DNA of 64,000 nt from Parafrankia elaeagni. GTDB taxonomy: Bacteria > Actinomycetota > Actinomycetes > Frankiales > Frankiaceae. The notes beneath the pieces are model-generated. The model searched no databases. It was not told the DNA's origin and was given only the letters and a program-made list of their open reading frames with translations. The position numbers and the translations under genes were made by a program. The DNA is taken from positions 55,278 to 119,277 of the forward strand of contig NZ_KB893719.1 in assembly GCF_000374165.1 (NCBI RefSeq). Reading direction: 5' to 3'. The first letter of the stretch is position 1. Each line of letters opens with the position of its first letter. Below, one piece after another: positions 44,895 to 52,661 of this stretch.

Positions 44895-46867
44895 ACCGGC
44901 CGCGGCGCCGTAACCGGCACCAACGCCGACAGCACCTCGCGGAGCAGCTCGAAGCCGTTCTCGCTGAGCACCGACTCGGGGTGGAACTGGAGACCGGCGA
45001 AGGTCGGCCCGCGCAGCGCGTGCACCGCGCGGACCCTGGGACCGCCCGGCTGCGGCGCCGGATCGTCGGCGACGTCCAGGCAGACCTCGACGGTGCCGAA
45101 CGGCGTGCTGAGCTCGCGCTGTGCGGAGACGGCGGTGAACGTCGAGTAGAACCCGACCCGGCGCGGGCGGCCGAAGAAGTCGATCTCCCGGGCCAGTCCC
45201 TGGGAGGTCTCCTCGCGCCGGTGCAGGCCCAGCCCGAGGAGATCGGCGAGCAGCTGGTGCCCGAGACAGACCGCCAGCAGGGGCCGCCGCCGGCTCAGCG
45301 CCCCGGCCATGAGCGACCGCAGGGCCGTCATCCGCGGATCGTCGCGCACGGTCGGGTCGCCGGGGCCCGGGCCGGCGACCAGCAGGTCGAACCCGGCGGT
45401 GTCCCGGGCGTCTCCCGCATCCCGCCAGTCCCGCACCGTCACCGCGAGGCCGAGGCCGCGCAACTGGTGGGCGAGCATGCCGCTGAAGGCGTCCTCGCCG
45501 TCCACTACCAGTGCGGATCTGCCGCCGAGTGGGGCAGGCGCGGGCACGCCGGCCTGCCTGTCCAGCAGCCAGAACCGGGCCAGCCGCCCGGTGCGCGCGG
45601 CGAGCGCGGCCACCACCAGCGGATCGTCTCCGAACGTGGCCGGCGGGACAGCTCCTGCCAGCTCCCCGCCGCCCGAACCACGGCTTGCCGAACCGTCCGA
45701 CGGCGGCAGCAGGCCCAGCGCCGCGAGGATCCCGGCCGCCTTGGTGTGTGTCTCCGCCGTCTCCCCCGCCGGTGTCGAGTGGCGCACCAGGGTGGCACCG
45801 ACCGACACGCGCAGCTCGCCGGCTGGGGAGATCTCCGCGGTGCGGATCAGGATCGGCGCGTCCAGCGTCTGCCCGCCGGACTCGTCGGTGCCGAACAGGG
45901 CGAGCACTCCGCTGTAGTACCGCCGCCCGCGCCGCTCGTGCCGGGCGATCACCCTGGCCGCGTTCTCCAGCGGGCTGCCCGTGACCGTCGGCGCGAACAT
46001 CGTCTCCCGCAGGACGTCCCGCACGTCGAGCCGGCCCCGCCCGACCAGCAGGTACTCGGTGTGGACGAGGCTCGACATCTCCTTCAGGTACGGGCCGAGC
46101 ACCTGGCCGCCCCGGTCGGCGACCCGGGCCATCATCTTCAGCTCCTCGTCGAGCACCATGTGCAGCTCGTCGATCTCCTTGCGGTCGGCCAGGAAGGCGA
46201 GCAGCGCCTCGCGGTCCGGGCCGGTGGGCGGCAGCCGGTGGGTGCCCGAGATCGGGTTCATCATGACCAGCCCGCCCTCGACGCTGACGTGGCGTTCGGG
46301 GGTCGCCCCGACCAGCAGCCGGGTGCCCGTGTGGACGACGAACGTCCAGTAGGTGCCTCGCTCGCCGGTGAGCAGCCGGCGCAGCACCGCGAGGGCCGCG
46401 GTGACCGGTGGGCCGGCGATCGAGGCGGTGTAGGTGCGGTGGATGACGAAGTTCGACCCCTCACCCCGCCCGATCTCGTCGCGCAGCACCGCCTCCACCG
46501 TGCGCGCGTACTGCTCGTCACCCGGGTCGAAGGCGCCGCCCGCGCAGACGACGTCCTGGTCGGGAAGGGCCCGCAGCGCGGCGGACAGGCCGACCCGTTC
46601 CCAGGCGTCGACGCGCAGGCACTCCAGCGGGGTGCCGTCGTCGACACAGGTGAAGCCACGTTCGGCGAGCTGCCGGTAGGGGACGAGCGCCAGCACGCGG
46701 GGTCCGGCGGGCCCCGGCGGCAGGTCGATGTCGGCGATCCGGCCAGCGGTCTCGACCGTCCCGACGAGCACGTCGAGGTGGTCGGCCCCGTCCCGCCGGA
46801 TCAGCGCGAACGGGCCGGGATCGGTTCCCGCGGCGAGGGCCGCGAGCAGGTCGGGCAGCAGATTCAT
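44756..46867 (-). CDS. trpEG: Anthranilate synthase, fused TrpE-TrpG type, under trp attenuation
   Basis: A 703-aa fusion that converts chorismate and glutamine to anthranilate. Residues 1 to about 440 are the chorismate-binding domain (VMMNPISGTHRLPPTG, LDEELKMMARVADRGG, RETMFAPTVTGSPLENAARV), and 465 to 650 a class I glutamine amidotransferase with Cys534 in AVCLGHQLL and His629/Glu631 in LQFHPESVLS. The fused form resembles actinobacterial TrpE and PhzE-like enzymes; a tryptophan attenuator upstream favours tryptophan supply over phenazines. Residues 651-703 are a tail without family similarity, coded opposite the permease 3' end, as if the original stop was lost. Confidence 0.93.
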   Translation of the reverse strand: MNLLPDLLAALAAGTDPGPFALIRRDGADHLDVLVGTVETAGRIADIDLPPGPAGPRVLALVPYRQLAERGFTCVDDGTPLECLRVDAWERVGLSAALRALPDQDVVCAGGAFDPGDEQYARTVEAVLRDEIGRGEGSNFVIHRTYTASIAGPPVTAALAVLRRLLTGERGTYWTFVVHTGTRLLVGATPERHVSVEGGLVMMNPISGTHRLPPTGPDREALLAFLADRKEIDELHMVLDEELKMMARVADRGGQVLGPYLKEMSSLVHTEYLLVGRGRLDVRDVLRETMFAPTVTGSPLENAARVIARHERRGRRYYSGVLALFGTDESGGQTLDAPILIRTAEISPAGELRVSVGATLVRHSTPAGETAETHTKAAGILAALGLLPPSDGSASRGSGGGELAGAVPPATFGDDPLVVAALAARTGRLARFWLLDRQAGVPAPAPLGGRSALVVDGEDAFSGMLAHQLRGLGLAVTVRDWRDAGDARDTAGFDLLVAGPGPGDPTVRDDPRMTALRSLMAGALSRRRPLLAVCLGHQLLADLLGLGLHRREETSQGLAREIDFFGRPRRVGFYSTFTAVSAQRELSTPFGTVEVCLDVADDPAPQPGGPRVRAVHALRGPTFAGLQFHPESVLSENGFELLREVLSALVPVTAPRPVQPRAESCQEPTTSRAARPNSQKTTSPNRAEEMMAANSGADDRSRV

Positions 46868-46917
46868 GATTGTTTCCTCGGGGCCGGGAGCCGCCGGGAC
46901 CGGACGGCCCGCCCGAG

Positions 46918-46954
46918 CCGAGGAAACGAGGACGGCCGCCGGAAGGGGCGGCCG
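46918..46954 (-). terminator. trp attenuator terminator hairpin
   Basis: On the minus strand an 8-bp perfect GC stem (46947-46954 with 46933-46940) with a 6-nt loop is followed by a pyrimidine-rich TCCTCGTTTCC run. It lies between the leader peptide stop (46965) and the trpEG start (46867). Its 5' arm can instead pair with leader bases 46983-46989, giving the antiterminator form. Confidence 0.82.
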
Positions 46955-46964
46955 CGTGATGGGG

Positions 46965-47027
46965 CTACGCGCGAAGGAGGTGGGCCGCCACCGGGGCGGG
47001 CCACCAGAAGTTCCTCAACGCGTGCAT
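46965..47027 (-). CDS. trpL: trp leader peptide (20 aa, tandem Trp)
   Basis: A 20-residue leader peptide containing RNFWWPAP, too short for usual gene finding. The tandem Trp codons at 47001-47006 are complementary to CCCACC (46979-46984), and bases 46983-46989 are complementary to the 5' arm of the terminator. This is the layout of trp attenuation: when charged tRNA-Trp is scarce the ribosome stalls at the Trp codons, frees the antiterminator and lets RNA polymerase read into trpEG. Streptomyces trpE leaders have similar WWWPA cores. No Shine-Dalgarno precedes the ATG, and a TACAGT box ends 6 nt before it, so the mRNA is probably leaderless. Confidence 0.88.
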   Translation of the reverse strand: MHALRNFWWPAPVAAHLLRA

Positions 47028-47033
47028 GCGGTC

Positions 47034-47039
47034 ACTGTA
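47034..47039 (-). promoter_or_regulatory. -10 box of the trpL-trpEG promoter
   Basis: TACAGT (minus strand) ends 6 nt before the ATG of the leader peptide, so transcription would start on or next to the ATG. The same hexamer forms the -10 of the promoter at 32794-32823. No consensus -35 lies 17-18 nt upstream, as is frequent in actinobacteria. Confidence 0.6.
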
Positions 47040-47110
47040 GCCGGTCACGATCGACCGTGGCGGCGGGGCCGGCAGCCGGGCCCCGGCCTGCCGGCCCCGC
47101 ATACGGACGC

Positions 47111-47156
47111 AGAAAGAGCTCCGGGCCAGCCCACCATGGTGGGCTGGCCCGGAGCT
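47111..47156 (-). terminator. Perfect 40-bp palindrome, terminator of the LIV operon
   Basis: Bases 47117-47156 are a perfect 40-bp inverted repeat without a spacer (20-bp arms meeting at CCATGG). On the minus strand the hairpin is followed by CTTTCT. It lies 90 bp after the stop of the membrane protein that ends the branched-chain amino acid ABC operon and just upstream of the trp leader promoter, so it should keep LIV transcripts out of trpEG. Confidence 0.8.
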
Positions 47157-47245
47157 GTGGAGCAGGAGTGGATACCGAAGGGCCCGGCCACCGGGCGCCG
47201 AAGCCATGCCGATCGGCGCTGGAGGTCCGGGGCCCGGGCGCGCCG

Positions 47246-47746
47246 TCAGGTCGAGACGGTTTCCTTCGCCGTGGGATGGGGTGCCGCCGGATCCGGAGTC
47301 TCCTCGGTGGCCTCGGTGGCTTCGGCCTCCTCGACCGCCGGCCCGGCCTCCTCGACCGGCAGCGCCGCCGCCCCGACCGCGGTGCCCGCCGCCGGGGTCG
47401 CGGCGCTGCCGGGCTCGGCGAAGCGGTCACCGAGCAGGGCCAGGTCATAGGACTGGCGGGCCATCCAGAACCGCAGGAAGCCGGTCAGCGAGTAGCGCAG
47501 GAACAGCGCCGCGCCGATGACCGCGGCGGTGATCCCGCCGAGGCCGAGCGCGAGCGCGTCGCGCTGGACGAGCGGGTCGCGGGTGCCGTGCGACGTCGCG
47601 TACGCGGTGATGGCGAGCGCGGCGCCCGCCGCCATCAGCACCACGCCGAGGCGCACCCACAGGCGCGGCCGGCCGGCCGCCGGATCGGGGATCTTCAACT
47701 CCCCGAGCTCGCGGACGAAGCGGTCCGCGCGCGAGTCAGTCGTCAT
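47246..47746 (-). CDS. Small two-helix membrane protein at the end of the LIV operon
   Basis: A 166-aa protein of unknown function. Two transmembrane helices are evident: WVRLGVVLMAAGAALAITAYA (about 30-50, as two halves of one span) and LALGLGGITAAVIGAALFL (about 65-83). The C-terminal 60 residues are acidic and Ala/Pro/Glu-rich and likely cytoplasmic and disordered. Its start overlaps the LivF stop by 4 nt (ATGA), so it is translationally coupled to the transporter and probably belongs to its biology, perhaps as an accessory or regulatory subunit. I do not recognise a named family. Confidence 0.82.
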   Translation of the reverse strand: MTTDSRADRFVRELGELKIPDPAAGRPRLWVRLGVVLMAAGAALAITAYATSHGTRDPLVQRDALALGLGGITAAVIGAALFLRYSLTGFLRFWMARQSYDLALLGDRFAEPGSAATPAAGTAVGAAALPVEEAGPAVEEAEATEATEETPDPAAPHPTAKETVST

Positions 47747-48450
47747 GTGGAACTCCCCAGGTAGAGGGCGGATAGTTCGGCGCGCAGCTCGCTGTCGGGG
47801 GCGCCCTCTCGTTCGACGCGACCGCGCACCATGACCGCCGCGTGGTCGGCGATACCGAGAACGGCGGCCGCGAACTGTTCCACGACCAGGACGCCGACAC
47901 CCTGGCGGGCGATCTCGGCGACCTGCTCGTAGAGGCGTCCGACGACCAGGGGGGCCAGCCCCATCGAGAGCTCGTCGAGCAGCAGCACGGCCGGATCCGT
48001 CGCGAGGCCGCGGGCCAGCGCGAGCATCTGCTGCTCACCGCCGGACATGCTCCCGGCCGCCTGGTTGGCCCGCTTCGCGAGAATCGGGAACCGCTCGAAG
48101 GCGACGGCCTCGATCTCGGCGCGGCTGTGACCGGTGAAGGTCATCATCAGCAGGTTGTCGCGGACGGACAGGTTGGGGAACACCCCCCGGCCCTCGGGGA
48201 TCAGACAGACCCCCGCGCGGGCCAGGTCGCGGGGGTTCGCCCCGGTCATGTCCCGCCCGCCCAGCATCAGCTGGCCGGACTGGACGGGGTGGGTGCCGGC
48301 GGCGACGCCCAGCGTCGTCGTCTTGCCGGCGCCGTTCGGCCCGAGCAGCGCCACCACCTGGCCGGCGGAGACGCTGATGCTCACACCGTGCAGGACGGTG
48401 ATCTTGCCGTAGGCGGCCCGGACGTCACGCAGCTCCAGGAGAGGTGTCAC
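47743..48450 (-). CDS. livF: Branched-chain amino acid ABC transporter ATP-binding protein LivF
   Basis: A 235-aa ATPase. Walker A GPNGAGKTTT (about 34-43), LIPEGRGVFPNLSV (typical of LivF), signature MSGGEQQMLALAR, Walker B LLLDELSMGLAP. The Walker B Glu is followed by Leu-Ser, as in LivF proteins. GTG 48450 overlaps the LivG stop by 4 nt (GTGA). With LivG it powers the fused permease. In actinobacteria such systems often carry aromatic acids, urea or other compounds rather than branched-chain amino acids. Confidence 0.94.
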   Translation of the reverse strand: MTPLLELRDVRAAYGKITVLHGVSISVSAGQVVALLGPNGAGKTTTLGVAAGTHPVQSGQLMLGGRDMTGANPRDLARAGVCLIPEGRGVFPNLSVRDNLLMMTFTGHSRAEIEAVAFERFPILAKRANQAAGSMSGGEQQMLALARGLATDPAVLLLDELSMGLAPLVVGRLYEQVAEIARQGVGVLVVEQFAAAVLGIADHAAVMVRGRVEREGAPDSELRAELSALYLGSST

Positions 48451-49160
48451 GCCGCATCCCCCAGGTAGGCCGCCAGGACCTGCTCGTTGCGCCGGATCTC
48501 CGCCGGCGGCCCGGAGGCGATCACCTTGCCGAGGTCGAGCACGTGCAGGTCGTCGCACACGCTCATGACCAGATCCATGTCGTGCTCGACGATGAGCACG
48601 GTGGTCCCCTCGGCGGCGAGCGAGCGGAGCAGGTCCGCGAACCGCTCGGTCTCCTCGGGGTCCTGGCCGGCGGCCGGCTCGTCCAGCAGCAGCAGTTTGG
48701 GCTGCGCCGCCAGTGCCCGTGCCACCTCGACGAGCCGGGCCGCGCCGGTCGACAGGGTGTCGGCCGAGGTGTCCGCGAGCCGGGTCAGGCCGAGCCGGTC
48801 GAGGATCTGCTCGACCAGCTCGGCCGCGTGCCGGCGGTTCGAACCCAGTTCGGCGGCGACCAGCAGGTTGTCCCGGACGGTCAGCCGGCCGAACAGCTCG
48901 AGCCGCTGGAACGTCCGGGCCAGCCCGTGCCGGCTTCGCCGTGTCGGGCCGAGGCGGGTGACCTCCCGGCCCTCGATGAACACCTGCCCGGACGACGGCC
49001 GGCGCAGGCCCGTGATGACATCGAACAGGGTGCTCTTGCCCGCCCCGTTGGGTCCGATGAGGCCGGTGATCCTTCCCTGCTCGGCGGAGATGGCGACGTC
49101 GCTGAGCGCGCGCACCCCGCCGAAGGCGACGGTCACCTCCCTAACCTCCAGCAATGCCAC
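48447..49160 (-). CDS. livG: Branched-chain amino acid ABC transporter ATP-binding protein LivG
   Basis: A 237-aa ATPase: Walker A GPNGAGKST (about 36-44), LARTFQRLELFGRLTV (Q-loop in LivG style), Walker B LLLLDEPAAGQDP and H-loop VEHDMDLV. The ABC signature reads LSTGAARLVEVAR, with Ala-Ala where LSxGQQ is usual; this is seen in actinobacterial LivG proteins. The first 14 nt of the gene overlap the 3' end of the permease gene (20 bp shared). GTG or ATG 49160 is preceded by a GGAGG-like run inside the permease gene. Confidence 0.94.
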   Translation of the reverse strand: MALLEVREVTVAFGGVRALSDVAISAEQGRITGLIGPNGAGKSTLFDVITGLRRPSSGQVFIEGREVTRLGPTRRSRHGLARTFQRLELFGRLTVRDNLLVAAELGSNRRHAAELVEQILDRLGLTRLADTSADTLSTGAARLVEVARALAAQPKLLLLDEPAAGQDPEETERFADLLRSLAAEGTTVLIVEHDMDLVMSVCDDLHVLDLGKVIASGPPAEIRRNEQVLAAYLGDAA

Positions 49161-51267
49161 GAGCCAGCACCTCCTCGTCCTCCCGGCGCCACTCCCGCCG
49201 CACGCCCCACCATTCGACGGGGACGTCGGTGTCGGTGGACCTGGCCACCCGGGCCTGCTCCAGGGCGGTCGCCGCGGCCTGCGCGGCGACGATCAGGAAC
49301 AGGGCCAGGCCGAATGTCAGCCAGCCGTCCAGGACGTCCTGCAACTGCAGGACCCACAGTCCCGCGAGGGCGACGACGAGGCCCCCCAGCACGGGCTTGT
49401 TCCGGCCCAGCGGCTCGTACCCGGAACGGATCTCGGGGACGGCGCCGTCCGGGTTCCTGGCCAGCCCCAGCCCGGCGAGCGCCGGCAGCACCGAGGTGAT
49501 GTTCTGCGCGAACGCCCCCGCGGCGGAGATCACCGGGAAGGACCCGCCGACGGCCACACCGGTGAACAGGCCGTTGCCGACGGCGGTGAGCCCGCCGACG
49601 ACGGCCACCAGGAACAGCGGCAGCCCGGCGACGAGGCCGAACTGCTCGGCGGTGACCGAGCGCTGCTGCATGCCGTACAGCGCCCCACCCAGGCCCGCGA
49701 TGCCCGCGGACAGCGCGAAGACCGCGACCTTCGACAGCAGCAGGTTGCCGCCGAGCGTCGCGTAGGCCGCCTCGCTGTCGCGCAGCGCGATGAGCTGACG
49801 GCCGAACCGGCCGCGCCGCAGCATCGCGATCGCCAGCGAGCCGAGAGCCAGCCAGACGGCGGCGAACACCATCAGCTCGGAGCCATCGTCGAGGCGCCAG
49901 CCGAACAGCGACGGCCCGGCGACGTCGACGGTGCCGCCCTCGAACAGCGAGATCCTCAGGCCCAACACCTCGAAGGAGGGCAGGGTGAAGATCCACCGGT
50001 CGAGGATGACAGCGAAGGCGGTGGTGCCCAGCGCGAGGTACACGCCGGACAGCCGCAGCGCGGGCAGCGCGATCAGCGCCCCCGCCGCGCCGGCGATCGC
50101 GACCGCGAGCGGCAGCGCCCACAGCTGGCCGTCGGCACCCGCGTGCGCCCACACGGCCGCACCGATGCCGGCCATGCTCAGCTGGCACAGGGAGATCTGC
50201 CCCGCGTAGCCCGCGAGCGGGACGTAGGACAGCGCGATCACACCGAACGAGAAGATCTGCCCGTAGGTGATCAGATCTCCCTCGCCGAGCAGCGAGGCGA
50301 GCACCAGCCCGAAGAGCACCACGCTGCCGGCGAACAGCAGTGTCCCCTGCAGCGACGGGGTCGGCACGGGACGTGCCTTCGTGTCCCGCCCGCGCAGCCG
50401 CCGGTGCGGGAACACCAGCAGCGACAGGAACAGCAGCAGCGCCGGCGCGGCGAGCCGCAGGCCGGGCAGGTAGTCGTTCTGCGGCAGGTACCCGGTCAGG
50501 TAGCTCTCCAGGCACCCGACGACCACCGCGCCGAGGAAGGTCAGCGGCAGGCTGCGCAGTCGCCCGAAGATCGCCGCCGTGTAGGCGCTCACGATCAGCA
50601 GCGACAGCTGGGAGGCGTCCAGGGAGACGGCCGGCGCGATGAGGATGCCGCCGACCGCCGCCAGCTGGGTGCCGAGGATCCAGGCGACCTGGTTGGACCG
50701 CACCGGGTTGGCTCCGGTGAGGCCCACCAGGGCCCGGTCGTCGACGCTGGCCCGCATCTCGGCGCCGATGCGGGTCCCGTACAGCAGGATCCGCAGGCCG
50801 ATCGCCACGGCCACCGCCACGATCATGGTCAGTGCCTGGTGCCAGGTGATCGTGGCGGGCCCGATGTCGATCGCGTCGGTGTTCTCGAAGAACCTCGGCA
50901 GCGACCGGGCCTCGTTCGGGTCCCAGATCCACCGGGCGGCCGCGATGAGACCGCTCAGCATCGCCACGGTCATCACCAGGCGCTCGGCGTCACCCAGGCC
51001 CTGGATCGGCCGGAGCACCACGCGTTCGACCAGCAGGCCGAACGCGGGTGCGAGAACGACCAGGACCAGGACCAGCGCGAGCGGTACCGGCAGCCCCCAG
51101 CCCTCGGTGAGCTGCCAGTACGCGAACGCCGCCATCATGCCGGCCGCACCGTGCGCGAAGTTGAACACGCCGGTGGTGGTGTAGGTGAGCACCAGGCCAC
51201 TGCCGATGATGGCGTAGATGGCCGCGGTGCTCAGACCCACGATCCCGAAGGTGAACAGCTGCTCCAT
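49141..51267 (-). CDS. Fused branched-chain amino acid ABC permease LivH-LivM
   Basis: A 708-aa membrane protein joining the two permeases that are separate in E. coli. Residues 1 to about 290 are LivH-like (YAIIGSGLVLTYTTTGVFNFAHGA, IRASVDD-type loop, ILIAPAVSLDASQLSLLIVSA), and about 315 to 640 LivM-like (LSYVPLAGYAGQISLCQLSMAGIGA, LRLSGVYLALGTTAFAVIL, IALRDSEAAYATLGGN). About 17 helices are predicted in all. ATG 51267 lies 2 bp after the stop of the receptor gene, which suggests tight co-translation. A fused permease with both halves keeps a 1:1 ratio. Confidence 0.94.
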   Translation of the reverse strand: MEQLFTFGIVGLSTAAIYAIIGSGLVLTYTTTGVFNFAHGAAGMMAAFAYWQLTEGWGLPVPLALVLVLVVLAPAFGLLVERVVLRPIQGLGDAERLVMTVAMLSGLIAAARWIWDPNEARSLPRFFENTDAIDIGPATITWHQALTMIVAVAVAIGLRILLYGTRIGAEMRASVDDRALVGLTGANPVRSNQVAWILGTQLAAVGGILIAPAVSLDASQLSLLIVSAYTAAIFGRLRSLPLTFLGAVVVGCLESYLTGYLPQNDYLPGLRLAAPALLLFLSLLVFPHRRLRGRDTKARPVPTPSLQGTLLFAGSVVLFGLVLASLLGEGDLITYGQIFSFGVIALSYVPLAGYAGQISLCQLSMAGIGAAVWAHAGADGQLWALPLAVAIAGAAGALIALPALRLSGVYLALGTTAFAVILDRWIFTLPSFEVLGLRISLFEGGTVDVAGPSLFGWRLDDGSELMVFAAVWLALGSLAIAMLRRGRFGRQLIALRDSEAAYATLGGNLLLSKVAVFALSAGIAGLGGALYGMQQRSVTAEQFGLVAGLPLFLVAVVGGLTAVGNGLFTGVAVGGSFPVISAAGAFAQNITSVLPALAGLGLARNPDGAVPEIRSGYEPLGRNKPVLGGLVVALAGLWVLQLQDVLDGWLTFGLALFLIVAAQAAATALEQARVARSTDTDVPVEWWGVRREWRREDEEVLARGIAGG

Positions 51268-51269
51268 GG

Positions 51270-52661
51270 CTACTGGAGATCGCTCAGGCTCTTGCCGACA
51301 CTGGCCAGGGTGAGCGGGGAACCGTAGTCACCCGTGTACCGGACCTCGGGGGCGTCGCAGCGGAACGCACCCTCGTCGGGCTCGAAGTCCGCGATCTCCC
51401 AGCCGTCCGGCGTCGCCTGCACCACGTTGAAGCACTTCAGCGGCGCGTCGGCCTCGGTGATGTCGACCTCGGCCTGCAGCCCGCCGGCAGTCCAGTCGGT
51501 CTGCTCACGCGCGGTCTCGTACAGGCACCTGCGGGTGAGGTCGTCGCCGCACTCGGAGGCCGAGGTGGCGAACAGCAGCCAGGCGGAGAAGGCCCGCAGC
51601 GCCGGGAAGGTGATCTCGGCGTCCGGCGCGTACTCCTCGTACAGCTCCTCGACCTGCACCAGCGCGGGGATGTCGCCGGCGGCCTCGAGCGGTGCCACGC
51701 CACTGAGATCGGCGTAGTTGGGCTGGAAGTCGACGGCGTCGCCGACCAGCTCACCGAACGCCGTGCCGTAGGCGTTGCTGTTCGCGTCGATCCAGTCGAG
51801 CTTGTAGTCGATCGACTTCAGGACCTGCTCCAGCTTCGCCAGGCTGCGGAAGTCACCCTGGAAGGTCAGGCCCTTGACGCCCTTGCTCTTGAGGGCCTGG
51901 GCGTAGGGGGTCCAGTCGGACACCCCCGCGGCCGGGTAGAGGTCCTGGTAGACGACCGTGCCGCCGGACTTCTGCACCGCCTCGGCGGTCTGGTCGCCGA
52001 TCACCTTGGTCACCGGCGAGTCACCGGCGATGATGCCGACCGCGCTCGCGGAGCCCGGGTGGGCCTCCTTGAGCAGCCAGTTGTAGTAGCCCGCGTAGCG
52101 GGCGAAGGAGTGCCCGGCGCCGATCGCGTCGATCTGCAGGTCCGAACCGAGGTTCTCGACCTGGCTGGTCTGCGCGGGGATGTCGGGGAGCAGGCACTTG
52201 AGCCGCTCCTCGACGCCGGCGGCGTCGAGGGCGGAGCCGCCGCCGACGATGGCGAAGTCCTCACGGCAGGACTCGATCATCCGCTGCCGGGTCTCGAAGA
52301 TCTTCGAGTCCCGCAGGTTGTACTTGATCTCGCGGCCGTTGATGCCGCCCGCGGCGTTGCACCACTCGGTGAAGACCTTGGCCGCGTCGTCGAACTCCGA
52401 GTTCTTGGTGAAGCCGACGTCGCTGAAGGTACCGACGCTGATCTCGCTCGCGGTCACGCCCTGGGCGGGCGATCCCTGCGGGTCACCGGGACCACAGACG
52501 TCGCGCAGGGTCCCGAAGTCGCCGGCCGCCGCTTCCGCCGCCGCTGTCGCCGGGGTGTCCTCAGCTCCTAATTCGCCGCCGCCACTCCTGCCGCACCCAG
52601 CAGCGAACACGGTCACCGCTGCGACAGCAGCGACGGCCGCGACAGTTCTACGCGGTCTCAC
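51270..52661 (-). CDS. Branched-chain amino acid-type ABC substrate-binding lipoprotein
   Basis: First gene of the LIV operon, 463 aa. Short signal peptide and lipobox (TVFAAGCGR, Cys about 22), an Ala/Glu linker, then the type I receptor fold (SEISVGTFSDVGFTKNSEFDDAAKVF, CNAAGGINGREIKY, GDQTAEAVQKSGGTVVYQDLYP). GTG 52661 is strongly supported by GGAGG with 6-nt spacing. The frame is open 70 codons further upstream without family similarity. The ligand is not evident; actinobacterial relatives take hydrophobic or aromatic compounds. Confidence 0.93.
   Translation of the reverse strand: MRPRRTVAAVAAVAAVTVFAAGCGRSGGGELGAEDTPATAAAEAAAGDFGTLRDVCGPGDPQGSPAQGVTASEISVGTFSDVGFTKNSEFDDAAKVFTEWCNAAGGINGREIKYNLRDSKIFETRQRMIESCREDFAIVGGGSALDAAGVEERLKCLLPDIPAQTSQVENLGSDLQIDAIGAGHSFARYAGYYNWLLKEAHPGSASAVGIIAGDSPVTKVIGDQTAEAVQKSGGTVVYQDLYPAAGVSDWTPYAQALKSKGVKGLTFQGDFRSLAKLEQVLKSIDYKLDWIDANSNAYGTAFGELVGDAVDFQPNYADLSGVAPLEAAGDIPALVQVEELYEEYAPDAEITFPALRAFSAWLLFATSASECGDDLTRRCLYETAREQTDWTAGGLQAEVDITEADAPLKCFNVVQATPDGWEIADFEPDEGAFRCDAPEVRYTGDYGSPLTLASVGKSLSDLQ

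Noticed and set aside
44756-46867. Phenazine-type PhzE identity for the fused anthranilate synthase
   Set aside because: No other phz genes are nearby and the gene is controlled by a tryptophan attenuator, which supports a tryptophan role.
43670-47764. A plus-strand open frame of 1364 codons
   Set aside because: It lies mostly opposite trpEG and in the wrong frame for the permease. Its Arg/Gly/Pro/His-rich composition is the expected shadow of high-GC3 genes.
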